A stretch of 64,000 bases of DNA from Thoreauomyces humboldtii (Eukaryota > Chytridiomycota > Chytridiomycetes > Spizellomycetales > Powellomycetaceae): NCBI GenBank assembly GCA_027596035.1, contig JADGJA010000006.1:1-64000 (forward strand), in the 5' to 3' direction. Below, piece after piece: positions 1 through 11,762 of this stretch (position 1 is the first letter of the stretch; every line of letters begins with the position of its first letter). The notes below the pieces were generated by a model, which saw nothing but the letters and a program-made list of their open reading frames with translations, was not told where the DNA came from and ran no database searches. The position numbers were made by a program, and so were the translations under genes.

Positions 1-281
1 CCCCCCATCACCCCCCGTCTTCCTCTCTTCTGTCAGAGACGCCAAAAGCTTAGAACTTCTATTTTCTTCCCAGCTGCATGCGTATTTGGCAGCTCCTGTC
101 CTTCTCCTTCAACGTAAAGAATACATTTGAAAAGCTTTCCGCGGTTGTCGCTGATGAGAAGTGGCGCTAGCATTTGGACGACCAGGCCATTCAGCAAGAC
201 ACCGACTACATGCATCTGGCTGAAAGAGCGCGAGAAAGGGAAAGATACCGGTCTTAGTTTGGACTTGCTGAAAGAGCTGCC

Positions 282-617
282 ATGAACCACAGGAAGAGCG
301 TAAATGAATGGCCCCTCTGCAACCTCGGTAGATTCGCTTCGGATTCCTTCACCACTATCGCAACGACAACTAACAGCGTTTGATTTAAATCAGGTATTGG
401 ACAATATGGTTGATGTTTCGACACAGGAAAGGCGACGTATGCATGCCGCCGACCTATATCCTACAATGACAAACAGGATCCCCGCTTGCGTCAGATGATT
501 GGCACTCGGAAAAAGGATAGAGCCTGCCGCGCTCGCATGTTCACAGTCCCTTCGGGCTATCCTCGTCACAATGCTCGTAATATTAGAGAAGGCCGTTCGA
601 CAGCTCCTCGATCATGA
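282..617 (+). CDS. Possible small two-exon protein, unrecognised
   Basis: A 78-residue protein can be built from two exons, 282..327 and 427..617. The 99-base intron between them starts GTAGAT and ends ACACAG, and the frame stays open across the junction to a TGA at 615. The product is basic and rich in Arg, with stretches such as DPRLRQMIG and TVPSGYPRHNAR. I do not recognise a family, signal peptide or membrane segment. More exons could lie upstream, outside the window. The 618-965 stretch that follows shows nothing codable. The open second exon and clean splice sites are the only support, so this could be a chance structure. Confidence 0.38.
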
Positions 618-965
618 GATGGGACGAAAGAGCATGAAGAAGAATATTAGCTCAAGCATGATGTAGAGGCAACTATTACAGTATCGAACTCTATCGCTCT
701 CAGCTAATCCTTCGAACGCCGAACTGTAGTTTGGCGGCGTACTTAGTTCCGAAAATTTAGTCATGTCCGCCAGCAAGCACCACGCCTTGCCGGCCCGCAT
801 ACTCATGGTCTCGACATGATTCGTCCACATTTCGTACACACTAGAAACGACAACAACAACAATATTTACCGAAACGCTCGCGCGAAGCTGGCAAGTGCTT
901 CGAGGAAACCACTTATTGTATATATACAGCAGCGGCCACGCAAGCAAACATGTCTTCTAAACTTC

Positions 966-1038
966 GGTCCTATGGCCCAATGGCTAAGGCGTGTGCCTAC
1001 GAAGCACAAGATTCCAGGTTCGAGTCCTGGTAGGATCG
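966..1038 (+). tRNA. tRNA-Arg (anticodon ACG)
   Basis: The 73-base sequence folds as a full cloverleaf. The acceptor arm pairs GGTCCTA with TAGGATC (one G-U). The anticodon arm pairs TGTGC with GCACA around the loop CTACGAA, giving anticodon ACG, and the T arm pairs CCAGG with CCTGG around TTCGAGT. There is no intron. The discriminator base is G1038. A34 would be deaminated to inosine to read CGU, CGC and CGA arginine codons. The gene carries its own A and B box promoter (TGGCCCAATGG and GGTTCGAGTCC). Confidence 0.97.
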
Positions 1039-1349
1039 CATACGTGCTGCCTCGTACATGAGCTATTGGGTTAACCTTCATCTGCTAAGGGATATCTCGG
1101 GGTGCGGTTTTTATCAATTTTTGATCAGTTTTGATTCCTTTTTCACGTTTTGAATGCGAAGTGCCTCTGTCGAAAATACGTTGCGCGTAAGCCCCCCGTT
1201 CGAGAACCCCGCTCGCCCGCTGTCTGCAAGGGCGGTGTCCGCGGAAAACCCTTTTTCGTTCCTCCGAATCTGCAGTAGCCGTTCTTCGAATCAGCTTGAA
1301 ATCACCGTTCTTTAATCTCCACCGTTCCTCACGACAACTTCTTTTGCTG

Positions 1350-3583
1350 ATGAGCGAAACAACGACCACCGCTTATGCGGAGGTCACTGAAGTCAGCTCG
1401 GGGGATGGTCTTCCCAGCGCCATCGGTTCAGGGCATACGGCAGCTGACGAGGAGACGCACACGCTATTTGTCCGCGCGATACTCATGCTGGTGCTCATCG
1501 CGGTGGCGATGAACATCAACGTTTTCCTGCACAAGAAGAAGTTTCACTACGTAGGCGAGACGGCCGTATATATCTTGCTAGGTATGCATCACAGTGGATG
1601 AAAGCGCGAACGGTGTCAATTTATCCTCAACCAATATTGTTCCCAGGACTCGTGGTGGCGATGGGATGGACGGCTTTGTCGTATGATGAGGAAAACAAAG
1701 CCATACAGCTTTCCAGCAAGTTCTTTTACATGGTACTCCTGCCTCCGATCATCTTCGAGGTGCGTTGCGAGCCATAACTGGGAGTCTTGAACATTCCGAT
1801 AACTTAACCGTAATGCAAATAGGGTGGCTTCGCATTGCAAAGAGTGTCCTTTTTCTCGAACATCCTGACCATCGTGGTCATCGCCTTCTTCGGTGCACTG
1901 TACAGCACTTTCGTCACATCGGTCCTCATGTACTTTTTCAGCAAACTCATATCCCCCTGGTCCTTCATCGAGTCCCTCGTTTTCGGCTCCCTCATCTCCT
2001 CCACCGACCCCGTAACGGTTCTCTCCCTCCTCCCCGCCAACGTCGATCGTCGGCTGTACATGATCATCTTCGGAGAGTCGGCTCTGAACGACGCTGTCAG
2101 TATCATCCTGTATCGATTCTTCACGGGACTGGCGGACCCTTACATGCGGCTCGGAGTCGGCACGTTCATCGTGGCGGGTCTGGCTAGCGCAGGCGTCTTC
2201 CTCGGCAGTGCCGTGGTTGGAGTGGTGTTTGGACTTTCGTTGGCAAAGATCACGAAACACGTGAAGGTCGATCAACATGAGGCAGGAACCTACGAGATGA
2301 CCATGGTGCTCATCTTCGCCTATGCGAGCTACCTCCTCGCCGATCTGCTCGCTTTGACCGGCATCATCAGCGTCTTCTTCTGCGGTATCACCATGGCTCA
2401 CTATGCGTATAACAACCTTTCGCCTTCCACCGCCAAATCGCTCAAGGTGAGGACTTTCCTCTCGTCTTGGCAGAACGGTAAAAATGGAAGGCTCACTTTT
2501 TTTGACCTGTTGTTTCAAGTCCACCTTACGTATGATCGGATTCATGTGTGAGTGCTTCATCTTCCTGTACCTTGGCCTGGGTCTTCTCTCGTTCGGGCAT
2601 TCGACCACCTACAGTCCCATGTTCGTCTTCTTCGCATGCGTAAGTATAGCTTGACTTCCCACTCGTCTCCAGCTTCGAAGGGTGTGCAGAGTCGTCGTAT
2701 GTTGGCTAACCTATGTTCCTAAATATCAGATCTCCATCCTCATCTCTCGAACCCACATCTTCCTCTTCCTGGGACTCGGACACATCGCCGGCAAAAAGGA
2801 GGATCGCGTTCCGTTCAACCAGCAAGTCCTGATCTGGTTCTCCGGACTTCGGGGAGCGGTAGCGTTCGCTCTCGGAGTGACGTTCCTCGAACATCCCGTG
2901 TTCTCGGAGGAAGTCAAGGGTCAGATCTTCGGCACGACGGTCATGGTGGTCGTCCTCACGGTGTTGGTGTTGGGGGGGTTGACGCCTTACATGCTCCGAT
3001 GGCTTCATCTCGTCCCCGACGAGTCGAGCGGGGAGGGTCACGCCGGACATCCCACCGTGGGGAGCGTGGCGGGAACGTCCGAGACTCCGACCACGCCGGG
3101 TGCCGGACAGACGGGATACGGGATGGTGGAGACCAACACGGAGTTGGACGAGGAGTCTCAGCAGGAGGAGGTCATGCCCAAGAAGAGCGTCATTTTCGCT
3201 TGGCTGTATCAGCTGGATGCAAAGTGAGTAGCTGGCTAGCCAGGGACGTCTGGTTGCTCCCACTTCTGGAAGGCTTGTCTGACACTTTTGTTTCCTTCTT
3301 CTCACCTGCTAGATATATCCGTCCCCACTTTACCACGCTCACCGACACCAACGTGCAAACGCTCAACCAGATTCAACGGGTCGCCTCTCGACAGGCTTCG
3401 TCTGTCTCCTTCCGAGCTCGCACGCCGGCCTCGAAGAAGGAACCGGACTTTGAGACCCTGCCCGGGGAGCACGGAGTTCGATCCGACCAAGTGGAGCTTC
3501 TCAAGAGCGTTCGAAGCGACGACGTCATGATGGAGGCCGTCAATCTCAGCGACCCTCCGCCTGGACGCAGCGAGACGGAATGA
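1350..3583 (+). CDS. Na+/H+ exchanger, CPA1/NHE family (endosomal NHX/NHE8-like)
   Basis: This antiporter exchanges Na+ or K+ for H+, probably in an endosomal or vacuolar membrane. Six exons fit exactly: 1350..1581, 1647..1759, 1823..2446, 2520..2639, 2730..3223 and 3313..3583. They give 617 residues with five GT-AG introns and no frame break. Many hydrophobic helices are present. The family signatures VLLPPIIFE, STDPVTVLSLL and GESALNDAVSIILYRFF cover the drug-binding helix and ion-binding core, and WFSGLRGAVAFALG lies in the later helices. The last ~190 residues are a polar cytoplasmic tail. An in-frame ATG at 1296 would add 18 residues; 1350 (MSETTTT) was preferred because the N-terminus is poorly conserved and this start is more typical. 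The 1039-1349 stretch upstream is its promoter, with no recognisable site. The gene converges on CDT2 across 273 bases. Organelle assignment is inferred from the motif set only. Confidence 0.93.
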
Positions 3584-3856
3584 TGAAAATGGAAACTTCT
3601 GGATGTCCTGCGGAAAAGGCGGTGGCATCGGACGGGGGACGAGTGCTTTTCGTTTTCTGGAGAGGAAGCATGGCATGAGTTTTGTAATAGAGACATTCTG
3701 AGACAATATGCGGGTTTTATTAGTGTCACGGCGACGCCTGAAACAAAAAGGTTGTGTGGGTCTGCCCGGGACGAATCAGGAGCGGGGTGATAGCCGGAAA
3801 CGCTTTCAAAATGTACAGTAGCGGGATGTAAGTGCAGCCCCAGAGTAGGCTGAGAT

Positions 3857-6496
3857 CTAGGTGGAGGGAGTGGTGGTCGGGCTCGCGAAATAGTCCGCTA
3901 TGGTGCGCACGGGTGTATTCCGTGCATTTGGTCGGTTCAGGGAGTTGACAGGGCCAGAGTTCGTTCTTCGAGCGGCTAGTCCAGACCGTGGTGTTCCCGC
4001 TACGTGCGCTCTTGGCGTGCTGGTGAGATTTGCATTCGAGGATGTTGGTGCCTCATTCTCGTTGTTCTGGTCGACAGGAGAAGGGACGGCTTGGGAGGTG
4101 ATGAGCTTGGGCGCTGGTGACGCTTCTTCCTCCTCTATCCGTAGCTTCCCTTCTTCAGCTTTCCCGCGGTAGTCTCGATATGCAAAGTCTTGTTCCGCCT
4201 CATCGTAGTCCAGATCAACGTTCCATATCCGCACGGTCGCGTCGTCCGAGCAAGCAGCGATCTTTTGTAGCGAGACATATCGTCAGCCTTTGAAACTGGC
4301 CACAACCTATGACATGCTAGCACTCACCCTGGAGAGCTCCTGTTTGGACCAAGACAGGCCAGTGACCTCCCCTCGATGAGCTCGCAAGACGAGTGGCGGC
4401 TTCTCAGGATGGTCGATCTCCCATATGTAGAGACCATGATCGGAAGACCCACTCGCCAGGAAACGATCGTCCGGTGATACGGTCGTCTTGATATAGAATG
4501 TGTCACAGCGGTACTCGGCGGCGGAGAACTTCTGGATGGGCTTGCCGAGAGTACTTGAATCGAACTCGTAAATGCTGCAAACAGAAGATGAGTCATTCAC
4601 CATTTGATTGCAAGGCGTGTTGTTGCATGGCAGTACCGATTGTCCGTGCACGCCGCGTAAATACGACTCCCGATGCTGTCCATGCACAGGGAGGAGAATC
4701 CTGATAATGCAACTGATCAGCCGACTGCGAGGGCACGGACGCGTGGTGAATCAATAGAAAATATAACCCGTACCATGCGCTCTCCTATTGCCATCTAGCA
4801 CGTGAGATGTGGAAAGTGGGGAGGGATTGTCTTTTCGAGAGAAGGCAGCCGGACTCCTCAGATCCCAAAGCTTGATCAACCTGAAAGTAATTGTGAGAAG
4901 AAACTCTATAGAAGTTGAATCATCGGTAGACGTACCCATCGGCGGCACCCGAGGATGCCAACGTGTCTTCCGAATGGGGCATGAAACGCACACTAGTCAC
5001 GCTCTGCGAGGGGTTGCTTTGACCCCGCGTCTTCTTTACGGGCCCTTTCTGGAGCGCATGTGCGTTGTTGATGGTGTTGGTCGGACGGTAACGGGATTCT
5101 GATGAATAACAAATGGATGAGCTTGTGCTTCACTTTGTGTCGGCAGACGTAAACCCTACCTGGTGCGTCCGGCGCTATACTAGCGCTTCGGGTATCCCAG
5201 GTCATGATGCGTCCATCCCGCGCAGCGGTGGCGAAAATATCTGCAGCGAGAGTCAGGTTCCAGTCACGAGAACGGCCAGGTCCCACCGGCTACCGGCTAC
5301 TCACGTGGGTTCGATGGATGGTTTGCAACGGACTTTATGCTGCAGTTGTGCCCTTGAAATATGGCCGTACATCGGGCGGTCTCGACGTCCCAGATTCGAA
5401 CAGTCTGGTCACCCGCTGCAGATGCGATCTGTCGATCATCCGAGGTCCAGCAGATATCGAAGATGGCGTTGACGTGAGCCAGCCATTGTGGTCGAGCGTG
5501 CTCTGTTCGGTTCATCAGTAACCTGGACCGATCTCTTGCGTCTCAGGGACCTTTACCTGCTTCCCATCGGTTGTCCTTGTTGGTGTCGATTATGCCGATG
5601 ATTCCTTCTTCATCTGCGACAGCCAACTTGTGCCCGTGTTTTGAAGCTAGGATGTAAGTTCATTAGTTAGCCTTGCGGTAAAAGAACTCATCCAAGAAAC
5701 ACTCTTACTGTTTGCGAAAGCACAGGCAAAAGGTGGAATGTACGACGTATCTTCGGAAATGAAGCGGTACATGTTGTGCTCGGTGCTTACAAAATGGGAG
5801 AAATAGTTCCTCATCGAGGCTAAACCAAGAAATCAGCACTTCTCGAGACGGGATAGCTTTTGCACATGAGAACGGAAGCGTGTGCACTCACGTCTAAACG
5901 GTTGGGCGAAGATCGGCATTGAAGACTCCCGACCCCTCAGGAAAGCATACGACGATCCAAGTGCGCCCACCCCACACTCACGGGTCCAACGCTTTCGCGA
6001 CGCCGAAGTGTTCTCCAGCGCGCGGAGGGTTTTGGAATGGTCATCCAGCCCGCGTATCCGAGAATCACTTTCGGCAGACGTTGGGAAAAGGGGAAGGGCA
6101 GGGTGGTCGTGCAGGAGGTCGTCCGCCAGCGGATTCTCGTCGCGTTGCCTCTTTCGATTTACTGGACCAGGAGGCGAGATGATGGGGGAATCTGCAACAC
6201 ATTCTGGGTCGGAACCAGCAATACAAGTCTCGAAACACCAAGAAAGTAGACTTACCTTGTACTGCGTGCGGTACGTCAAAGAGAGCAAAAGCGCCTGCGG
6301 GAGGTGAAGGCGCCTGCACCGGAGACGACTGCAAGTGGAGGGACGCTGCTGGGATGGGACCGCCATTGCTACAGCCACTAGGAGGGAAGCGTTTGGGCGG
6401 CGTCGCAAGTTGACCTTCGAAACCAACTTGCTGGGCGGGAACATTGGCGGCGTTGGTAACGTCCCTAAACGGGGAGCTCATGTCGAAGACCTTCAA
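3857..6496 (-). CDS. CDT2: CDT2/DTL, WD40 substrate receptor of the CRL4 ubiquitin ligase
   Basis: CDT2 brings PCNA-bound proteins (CDT1, p21/Spd1-type inhibitors, SET8) to CUL4-DDB1 for ubiquitination in S phase and after DNA damage. About ten short exons read on the minus strand. After a disordered N-terminus comes the family-specific block PPFACAF...GHKLAVADEEG (about 5730-5560). WD repeats follow, including ICWTSDDRQIASAAGDQTV, DIFATAARDGRIMTWDTR, LASSGAADG...IKLWDLRSP and FLASGSSDHGLYIWEIDHP, ending at the RIWNVDLDYDEAEQDF strand near 4200. The C-terminal tail is Ser/Pro/Asn-rich and ends in TPVRTIADYFASP, a PIP-box-like peptide at about 3885-3915. Start choice is 6496 (MKVFDMSSPF) or 6481 (MSSPF); both are in frame. 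DDB1 and CUL4 are not in the window, but the COP9 subunits CSN2 and CSN8, which regulate CRL4, are. Confidence 0.92.
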
Positions 6497-6851
6497 ACTT
6501 GCTAGACTGCGTTACGAACCGTAGCTCTTCTATCGTTGGAATCCCGATCAGTTTCGTGTATACAAGTAACTTCAGGAATGGAGCGTGGGTCCCCGCTTCT
6601 CTCGGGCGGTTGGGTGAAGCACATGCGCGCAAGGCCCGTGAGGAGTCCGAAGATGTCCAGACGTCCTCGACAGTAGGTTAGTCACTTTCGAGCAACTTGA
6701 GACTTGACCAGCGCAACGCTCGCAAGGGCACTATTAGTTGGACGGCATAGGATTGCAAGAGGAAGGAAGTGTAATATTGATAAAAACATCTACATCAAAA
6801 AAGTGGGATCCGCAAAAGCCTGCCCTGAATGGAGGTGCAGAGGGATGGGAT
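6497..6851. other. Intergenic: CDT2 promoter and FET3-like 3' end
   Basis: These 355 bases lie between the CDT2 start and the FET3-like stop, both on the minus strand. Open frames here are shadows running into the neighbours. I see no RNA gene, repeat or recognisable regulatory site. Confidence 0.6.
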
Positions 6852-8703
6852 CTAGGACTCTGCGTCAACGCTGGCGAACCAGATGACCGTTCCGAGACCC
6901 AACAGGGCGGCGATAATGGTCGCCGCCAGGGCACCCTTGCCCTTGGAAGTCCACTCTCCCGTGATGGGGCTGGGTCCTGTGGGTTGACCGCTCATGTCGA
7001 GGATGTCAACGCCGGTCCTTCCCATGGCGTTGCCATCAGCGGGTGTCCCGAGAGCAGCGCACTGGTCCCTCATGAACTGAGGGATGACGGTTTGCTGCTG
7101 CATCTCCGCGGGTGCCTCGATGAACGTGGCGGCAAGACCGGTCTCCATGTGCCATTGGATGTGACAGTGGAAGAGCCACACGCCCGGGTTGTCGGCCGTG
7201 AAGCGGATAGCGACAGATCCGCCCGCGGGAATCTGGATGACATCGCGACGGATAGGGTTGGCTTGCTCGGGGAAGGGCTGCGTGGGATCGTACGTGGTGT
7301 TCTCATTACGGCCCATGATTTGGAACTTGTGGCCATGCAGATGGACTAAGAAAGAAGAAGGCGCAAATATAAGTGAGAAAGCTCCTGGTAGTGCGGATAT
7401 CAACGAGGTCATGCAAGAACTCACAGGGATGGGAACCAGCGTCGTAGTTGTTGATAATGACCTCGACCACGTTGTTGTATCCAAGGACGGAGGGGTTAGA
7501 GTGAGTCGCGTAAATGCTGACATCGTTCGAGTTGTTGCCCGCGGTCATCGCGGTAAAGATGGTAGGAACCTTGGGAGCAAGGTACGGGATGTTGTTGAAC
7601 ATGCCGTGGTTGGTTCCATCGTCAAGCTGAGCAAGAAGGATGTCGAGCTGAACAGTCTGAGTGACCGGACTTGAGGGGATGGGAACGATGGGAACGAGTG
7701 TGGTGTCGTCAACCTCGACAAAGTCGGCAGTGGTGCTGTTGTAAGGCGCGCCGGGTGCATACTCGACGGTAGCATTGAAACTGAGGTTCAGAGTTGTGGG
7801 GATGATGGCGAACATGGAGCTCTCGGTGATGAACTGCATTTGGTAGTTGAGCGACGTGTCGTTCTTTGCTTCAACAAGAACAGACCATCGCTGTGCCACG
7901 GACACGGAGAGACCCGTAGTGGTAGATCGTTCAACGTCCTCTCCATCCACCTCGATGACATCCATAGAGTGGCCGGTGATGGCCACGTTGAACATGGAAA
8001 AGGCTGACATGTTGATCATGCGGAGACGGTAGGTCTTGCCAGGAGTGAACTTCATAGTTGGCACGTAGTTCGTTCCGTCGTGGATGAGGAAGATGGCGCC
8101 GTCCGGTGGGGGCTCGGATCCTGTAGGGTTCCATTCGCCGGCGTACGACTTCATGATCTGCTCAAACTCGGCGTGGTAGACATCGTGCATGATGACGATG
8201 TACTCTGCGTCGTAGCTATAGATCTCCTTTGGCGGGCGGATGATGAGGGGACCGCGGAAACCGTCCACGTACTGGCCACCATGGTGAGCATGGTACCAGT
8301 AGGTTCCCCATTGCAAGGGCACGAAGGAGTGCGTGAAGGTGGCCCCAGGGGGAATGCCGCACTGGGTCACTCCGGAGGCACCATCGAGGTAGGACTGGTT
8401 CCTGAAGTAGAGACCGTGCATGTGCATGGATGTTGGCACATCGAGCGCGTTGACGACATTGACGGTGAGCGTCTCGTTGTAGTTGGCGTAGATCGGTGGT
8501 GGTGGCCAGACACCGTTGATGCCAATGACTCGACGGGGAAAGACGCCGTCGGGGTTGACGTTCGCAACGTACGTGACTTCAAAGTCGTAAACAGGGACGG
8601 GAAGGAGCGGCGCGACCGAGGAAGTGTTCCGGGCGACCACAGCTTGGGCAGCGACCGAGGATACGGTGGCCAGCACCGCTGCCGCGAAAGCAAGGACCTT
8701 CAT
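6852..8703 (-). CDS. FET3: Fet3-type multicopper ferroxidase with C-terminal membrane anchor
   Basis: Multicopper oxidases of this class oxidise Fe2+ to Fe3+ outside the cell, normally handing iron to the permease Ftr1. Two exons (8703..7425 and 7345..6852, 79-base intron) give 590 residues. A signal peptide (MKVLAFAAAVLATVSSVAAQA) starts the protein. All four copper-ligand blocks are present: HMHGL, WYHAHHGGQ, HPFHLHGH and HCHIQWHMETG. The middle domain closely follows Fet3 (WNPTGSEPPP, VIEVDGEDVE, VSVAQRWSVLVEAKNDT), which separates it from secreted laccases. A hydrophobic helix (GALAATIIAALLGLGTVIW) near the C-terminus supports plasma-membrane anchoring, with only a very short tail after it. 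At the place of Fet3 Glu185 I read Asp (MHDVYH). No FTR1 lies nearby. A laccase-like phenol oxidase remains the alternative. Confidence 0.9.
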
Positions 8704-9339
8704 GATTGTGAGAGGAGGGACGAAGAGGTTTGGCGAGGAGTGGGCTTGCTGTCCTCGACGAGTCGTTCTGAATCCTTCTGAGGCGAAACGGAGGGTCAGA
8801 CAGGGCCTTGCCAGAGTTTTTATCGCCGCGGTTTGGAACTGGGGGAAAAGCTTGTTTGTCTTTTTTCCCGCGCCTCGTTCCGGACAGACAGAACCTGAAC
8901 GACGAACCCCTTGATTGGGCTCCTCCCGGATCTCCCACTCTACGACGTCCCGCTCAAGAGCGTTGGCGTTACTACCGCGTACGCCAGTTGCGGGATGGGC
9001 CCCCCCGTCAGCTCGGCCTCCTCCATACAGGAACGACCCGAAGCCTGAAGGTTCCTTCCCCTTCTTTTTTCGCTGTCCTCACCTTCTCCGGCGACAAACG
9101 CTTCCGACGGTCAGGAGGGGTTAGGGATTAGGCGTCGCTCGCGTTTGAGGGAATATTGCCACTGGCCAACGAGTTCCGCGACCTTGACGCGTAGGGTTAC
9201 CTGTCGAGAATGGCGGCGAGAATGGGGGCCCCAAGACGGCCCAAGACCCAAGACCCAAGAACAAGTGATCGTGCAATTCAGGTAGAAATATGTTCTAAGC
9301 ATGCGACACACGCGGGGACAATAATGAGGAACTACTATA
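8704..9339. other. Intergenic: promoter of the FET3-like gene
   Basis: These 636 bases separate the LAS1 stop from the FET3-like start and should hold the ferroxidase promoter and LAS1 3' UTR. I found no perfect WGATAR box of the kind used by fungal iron-responsive GATA repressors. A short direct repeat (CCAAGAC units at about 9238-9256) and GGGTTAGGGATTAGG at 9116-9130 are the only patterned stretches. Confidence 0.5.
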
Positions 9340-11427
9340 CTACAAGAGCAGAACGCTGGCAGCATGAGCCGCAAGAGGGGCTACTGCATCCCGTCTGATC
9401 TCTTGCGCCTCCCCCTCGTTCTCAACTTGCTCGTCCGGTGGTTCTGCCGGCGACAGGTCCATTGGCGTGCTGAGCGAACGTGGGTGTAAGGCTGTCAGGA
9501 AGGTCGGATGGAAAGGAACAACCCCACCGTGGGGCCCTCTCACCTTTCGAGCCCTGCTGTCTCTGTGCGTGCGTCCGTCGGCTCCGCTCCATCGGCGCAG
9601 TCAGGGACGATGGCAGGAAGAACCAAGATTCCCCGCCGGACGAGCTCCTCGGCGTCCTCGAACCAGTCTGGGAGTTCCAGGTTGGGCAGGGTCCCGCCGG
9701 GAAGACACCCGATGGGACACGTCCGCCACTCGGATACAGGGTACAGAGACCATCCACTGCTGGCTTGAGTGACGGGTATCCCGGCGGTGGATAGGCGTCG
9801 TTTCACCTGATGTCGACCGTGGAAAATGAGATGCGTACCACAAATGATGCGAAAACGAGCATACCTCCGGTATAGAGTCTCGTTTCACCGTATCGGCTTT
9901 CCGAGCCAGATCTCGAACTGCCGTCTCTGTAACGTCATTTGATGCCAGAGGCTGAGCTGATGGCGGATGGTCCGATCGCTTTTAAGGAAAACCGCGTGTT
10001 TAGCTGTGTGAAGTCCAGACCTGCATTTGAAAAAGACTCGTACATGTGGGTCTGGAACCGACAGAGAACGCGTGATATAAGCGAGAAGTGGATCGAGTCG
10101 GGGGGCAAGGGATGGGACGGATATTGCGAACCGTTGGATGAGAGGAACAGTTCTACGACGGGAAGCATGGGTTACACGTATCAGCGCTTCAGGCTGGGAA
10201 TGCCAACTTACAGAGCGGTAGGATTGCGGAGACAGGCTTCCAGCGGCAAATCCCACCCCGACCCTTTTGCAAGGATGTACGTTGTGAGGCAGTGCTTTGA
10301 CCACGAGGCTGCGGGTGAGGTGTTGAGTCAGATGAAGGTGAGGTGTCCGCGCAAACAGCAAAGATCTTACCAAGCGTGATTAAATACGACTCTGAGGGTA
10401 CGGCCACGGCATCCTCTGCGTCAACACCGTTCTCGTCTGACATTGGTAACGATCAAAGACCGATCTCCAAGAGCATAAGAACACGTGGACGCACCTGATA
10501 CCGTTGTAAGCGCATCCACCATAAGCAGGAACAGATCTTCTGCGAATCCCGGCCATGCAAGCTCAAAGCGCGCAAGCGCCGGACTCCAAAGTCGTTCGAG
10601 AGCTTCCGGCAAGATCATATCGGGTAATGCAGGTCTCTTCTTCGTGGCGGTCGGCACGAGAAAGCCGATCTCAAGGAGAGTGGGGAGAAGAATCTCGCGG
10701 TATGTGTCGGTGGTAAGGAGAGTCACGATCTCGATCAGAGCCTGCTCTGTATCAATCAGCTGGGGCCGAGTCGGCGTGACCCCCTTCAACCTTCCCTTCA
10801 TGGCCGTCTTGTACTGGGTGAGCAGACTGTGGACATCCGCGACAGCATCTGCAAGGTAGGTTCTCTGGAGGGTCCAGTAGTTTGCGTGTAGCCACTGAAG
10901 CGCCTGCGTGCATCCCGTGCGCAGTAAAGGCAGTGCTGGGAGTCGATCATGGGTGCCCGCGTGTCGAAGATCCACGAACCAGCCAGGCAGACCGAGTTGG
11001 ACGGCTATATTGGCCACGCTTGTTGCGTACATGCCCTTTTGATTCGCATCGACTACGCCGTTAACGAAGCGAATGAAGGCCATGGTATACATGAGTCGTA
11101 TCTCCTGCTCTGAGACAGTTCCGTTCGACCCGAATCGTCCTCCACAACCATCCCGCAGCCATATTTGCACGAGGTTCGAAGTCGAGTCTACCGCATGAGG
11201 GACTTTCCCTCGGCTTGTCCATCCCTTCACCTGCAGAGAGCAGGACCCCAAGCGATCAGAAGTCCACTCCGGGCAACTTGGAAGACAGCCAGCATACGCC
11301 CTTCTCTTACCCTATTTACGCCGCGCATACGCATGGAAGGATCATCCGCATATAGTGCCGCAAACACGGTGTCCCACTCTTCCTGGTTTGCCCAAGGCAC
11401 GGACCGAAGGCTCCGTTTTGGCGACAT
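9340..11427 (-). CDS. LAS1: LAS1, HEPN endoribonuclease for ITS2 pre-rRNA cleavage
   Basis: Las1 works with the Grc3 polynucleotide kinase in the nucleolus to cut ITS2 between 5.8S and 25S rRNA. Exon 1 (from 11427) encodes VPWANQEEWDTVFAALYADD, the conserved start. After an intron, about 11250-10500 encodes KGWTSRGKVPHAVDSTSNLV, then the HEPN nuclease core LPGWFVDLRHAGTHDRLPAL. This holds the RHxxTH catalytic motif (Arg, His, Thr, His). Further exons follow at about 10450-10390 and 10310-10213, then about 9960-9867 (ending DSIPE) and 9808-9548. The last carries the conserved tail WRTCPIGCLPGG and splices at AG|GTGAGA to a final exon ending at 9340. The stretch 10212-9960 is coding in part (an ELFLSSNG frame), but its exon joins could not be settled. 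Head-to-head with CCDC146 across 335 bases. Confidence 0.9.
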
Positions 11428-11762
11428 TCGCCTCTACCGTAGTCGCACCGCTTCCTACGAAGATACAATCACAATGCGCCTTGACTGATGCTTGGACCAC
11501 CTTTCTCTACGTTTGCTGTTTGCCCAAGCCCTCTGAAGGCTATCGTGCTTTTCGTCGTCAAAGTAAAGCCCTGTGCCAAATGTCCCCGTGAAAAAGAAGG
11601 TTTTTGTGAGGAAAGTTCCTGATTACGAGACCTGAGCAAGCTCCGACAGTTCCTCTCAAATCCCTTGTCCTCCCTCACACACACTCTCAATCGACTGGTT
11701 TGCTGCTTTGGTTCCAAGAGATCGCTCTTGGTGCAGCTCGTGGTCGATAAGCTGCTGCAAGC
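11428..11762. promoter_or_regulatory. Shared divergent promoter LAS1/CCDC146
   Basis: The 335 bases between the two divergent start codons must contain both promoters and 5' UTRs. I see no clear TATA box or cilium-type RFX X-box. Function is inferred from position only. Confidence 0.45.

Noticed and set aside
1616..2608. 330-residue minus-strand open frame opposite the exchanger
   Set aside because: Antisense shadow of the conserved Na+/H+ exchanger; composition (His/Glu/Arg-rich) follows from the complementary codons.
8080..8781. Plus-strand open frame opposite the ferroxidase
   Set aside because: Shadow of the minus-strand FET3-like exon, which has all copper motifs.
9114..9132. Telomere-like GGGTTAGGGATTAGG
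   Set aside because: Only two imperfect units, so not an interstitial telomere.
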